Program-made: the position numbers and the translations under genes | Assembly (NCBI GenBank): GCA_035527845.1 | Contig: DATKZT010000070.1 | Location: forward strand, 1 to 64,000 | DNA: 64,000 nucleotides | DNA from: JAUWKC01 sp035527845 | Lineage (GTDB): Bacteria; Planctomycetota; Phycisphaerae; Sedimentisphaerales; Anaerobacaceae | Direction of reading: 5' to 3' | Shown here: positions 62,861 to 64,000 of the stretch, piece by piece | Position numbering within the stretch: the stretch's first letter is position 1 | How the letters are laid out: the number at the start of each line of letters is the position of its first letter | The notes under the pieces: model-generated | Told to the model about the DNA's origin: nothing | What the model saw: the letters and a program-made list of their open reading frames with translations, nothing else | Database searches by the model: none

Positions 62861-64000
62861 TCAGCTCTCCATCGGCCAGTTCGGCGAATCGGTTCGCGCG
62901 GTCCTGAGGTATTCTTCGAAGACGGTTACAACCTCCGGATGGCGGGCGGCCACGTCGTGTTCTTCGCGGAGGTCTTCGCTGAGATCGTACAATTCGAGAG
63001 GCAGGCCGGGTTTTCGGCGCCTGGCCTTCCAGTTGCGCCATCGCACCACCTGCTGCAATTGAGGCGGCGGCGATTCCCAGTACATGAAACGTTCACTCAG
63101 GCTGCGCTGTTTGCCTGTGAGCAGGGCCGGCACAACGCTTGTGCCATCGATGTTCGCCGGCGGCCCGACCCCGGCAAGTTCGGCCAGCGTGGGCATGACG
63201 TCGGCATAATACCATTGTGCGTCACTAACCTTTCCCGCCTGGACCCTGCCGGGCCAGCGGACAACCATAGGCGTGCGAATGCCGCCCTCATTGAAACCGC
63301 CCTTGCCTCCTTTGAGAGGGCCGCTGCTGTTGAACAGGGGGCCGCCTGCGCCGGCGGCGCCGTTATCCGAGCAGAAGAAGGTGATGGTGTTGTTATCGAT
63401 GCCAAGCTCTTTGAGCAGGTCGAGAATATGCCCCACGTCCCTATCCATGCGGGTGATCATGGCAGCGAAGATTTTGGCTTTTTCCGGCCAGGGTTTATCG
63501 CCGTACGGTTCGATGCTCGGCACCTCAAGATTGAAGTGGGGAATCGTGTAAGGAACGTAGAGGAAGAACGGCTTTTTGTGATGGCGGCGAATAAAGTCGA
63601 GCGCGAAGTCGGTGAAGAGATCCTGAGAATACTGCTGCCGCCTGCCATCCCTGTTACCATCAATGAAAACCTTTTGCCCATTGCGCCAGAGGTAGTCGGT
63701 GTAATAGAAGACGGCGTGATTCTGGTTGAGGTAACCGAACCACTCATCGAATCCCTGTAGGTTCGGGACGCCCGTGGTGCCGGGGTCGCCCAGACCCCAT
63801 TTTCCCGTGATGCCCGTCGCGTAGCCGGCCTGCTTCAAGACCTCGGCAACCGTTACGTCCTCATCCTTGAGCGGCAGCCTGCACCCGCCGCCGGTCATCT
63901 CGTCCGGCACGCCGCCTACCCTGCACTTATTTTCGCGGACGCGCGTGTGCCCGGTGTGCTGGCCCGTTATCAGCACGCTGCGCGACGGCGCACAGACGCA
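62861..64000 (-). CDS. Type I sulfatase, GKWG subgroup, 5' end outside the window
   Basis: At least 379 codons with the start beyond the window edge. The formylglycine motif C-APSR is read at about 63983-63997, then the body with ITGKWGLGDPGTTGVPNLQG, FCSDNGAAG and a C-terminal WRNWKARRRKPGLPLELYDL. GKWG instead of GKWH is known in a large sulfatase group that also has a conserved GFDEWFGYLNQ segment, as here. It is coupled to the next sulfatase. An in-frame ATG at 63976 is internal and is not the start. Confidence 0.9.
   Translation of the reverse strand, partial: CVCAPSRSVLITGQHTGHTRVRENKCRVGGVPDEMTGGGCRLPLKDEDVTVAEVLKQAGYATGITGKWGLGDPGTTGVPNLQGFDEWFGYLNQNHAVFYYTDYLWRNGQKVFIDGNRDGRRQQYSQDLFTDFALDFIRRHHKKPFFLYVPYTIPHFNLEVPSIEPYGDKPWPEKAKIFAAMITRMDRDVGHILDLLKELGIDNNTITFFCSDNGAAGAGGPLFNSSGPLKGGKGGFNEGGIRTPMVVRWPGRVQAGKVSDAQWYYADVMPTLAELAGVGPPANIDGTSVVPALLTGKQRSLSERFMYWESPPPQLQQVVRWRNWKARRRKPGLPLELYDLSEDLREEHDVAARHPEVVTVFEEYLRTARTDSPNWPMES

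Noticed and set aside
1..64000. tRNA, rRNA or other known RNA genes
   Set aside because: I looked for cloverleaf-like conserved arms and rRNA core sequences and recognised none; a covariance-model search could still find some.

Overview
The window looks like a fragment of an anaerobic marine or sediment planctomycete, most likely of the Phycisphaerae. The evidence is many exported sulfatases with twin-arginine (Tat) signals, dockerin-like C termini, PASTA and alpha/alpha-toroid surface proteins, TPR and HEAT proteins, and a dispersed repeat that translates as runs of K-T-N-P and Q-T-Q. This placement is inferred from gene content. No rRNA or tRNA gene was recognised.

0-13.3 kb is mostly core genome. 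A + strand cluster encodes a TPR protein, a putative HExxH metalloprotease and a membrane-anchored TPR-like protein. Next is a scrap of recombined gene fragments, then infC and thrS on the - strand. infC seems to start at AUA and is not followed by rpmI-rplT. A + strand run of FHA protein, GspE/PilB-like ATPase and CvpA-like membrane protein follows, then a HEAT protein on the - strand with a good promoter and a hairpin leader.

13.4-18.3 kb is an accessory island. It holds copy A of the dispersed repeat, a PIN-domain gene flanked by about 70-bp direct repeats, a DUF6602-type nuclease-like gene and a DNA methyltransferase fused to an Mrr-like nuclease domain. A 1290-residue surface protein with PASTA repeats, a toroid domain and a dockerin follows after a long leader.

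22-64 kb is a large sulfatase locus. It has eleven apparently intact type I sulfatases, one interrupted by a single in-frame UAG, and one that runs off the window edge. All thirteen carry a cysteine CxPxR site. It has one radical SAM sulfatase-maturating enzyme (anSME). Around these are a Tat-exported L-fucose-isomerase-like protein, a Tat-exported sugar-isomerase-fold protein, two PhoD-like phosphoesterases, a GH20/GH67-like glycosidase, a beta-propeller protein, an FG-GAP protein and a dockerin protein. Together they suggest degradation of a sulfated, possibly fucose-rich, polysaccharide: sulfate removal outside the cytoplasm, with anSME making formylglycine before export. The gaps hold end-fragments of lost sulfatase genes, so the locus appears to gain and lose paralogues by recombination.

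Two foreign-looking inserts interrupt the locus. At 29.5-31.2 kb a GIY-YIG gene and an Mrr-type nuclease gene lie among REP-like palindromes. At 48.6-51.0 kb there is an AT-rich pair of genes of unknown function, both with PD-(D/E)XK-like signatures. Copy B of the dispersed repeat lies at about 51.6-52.1 kb.
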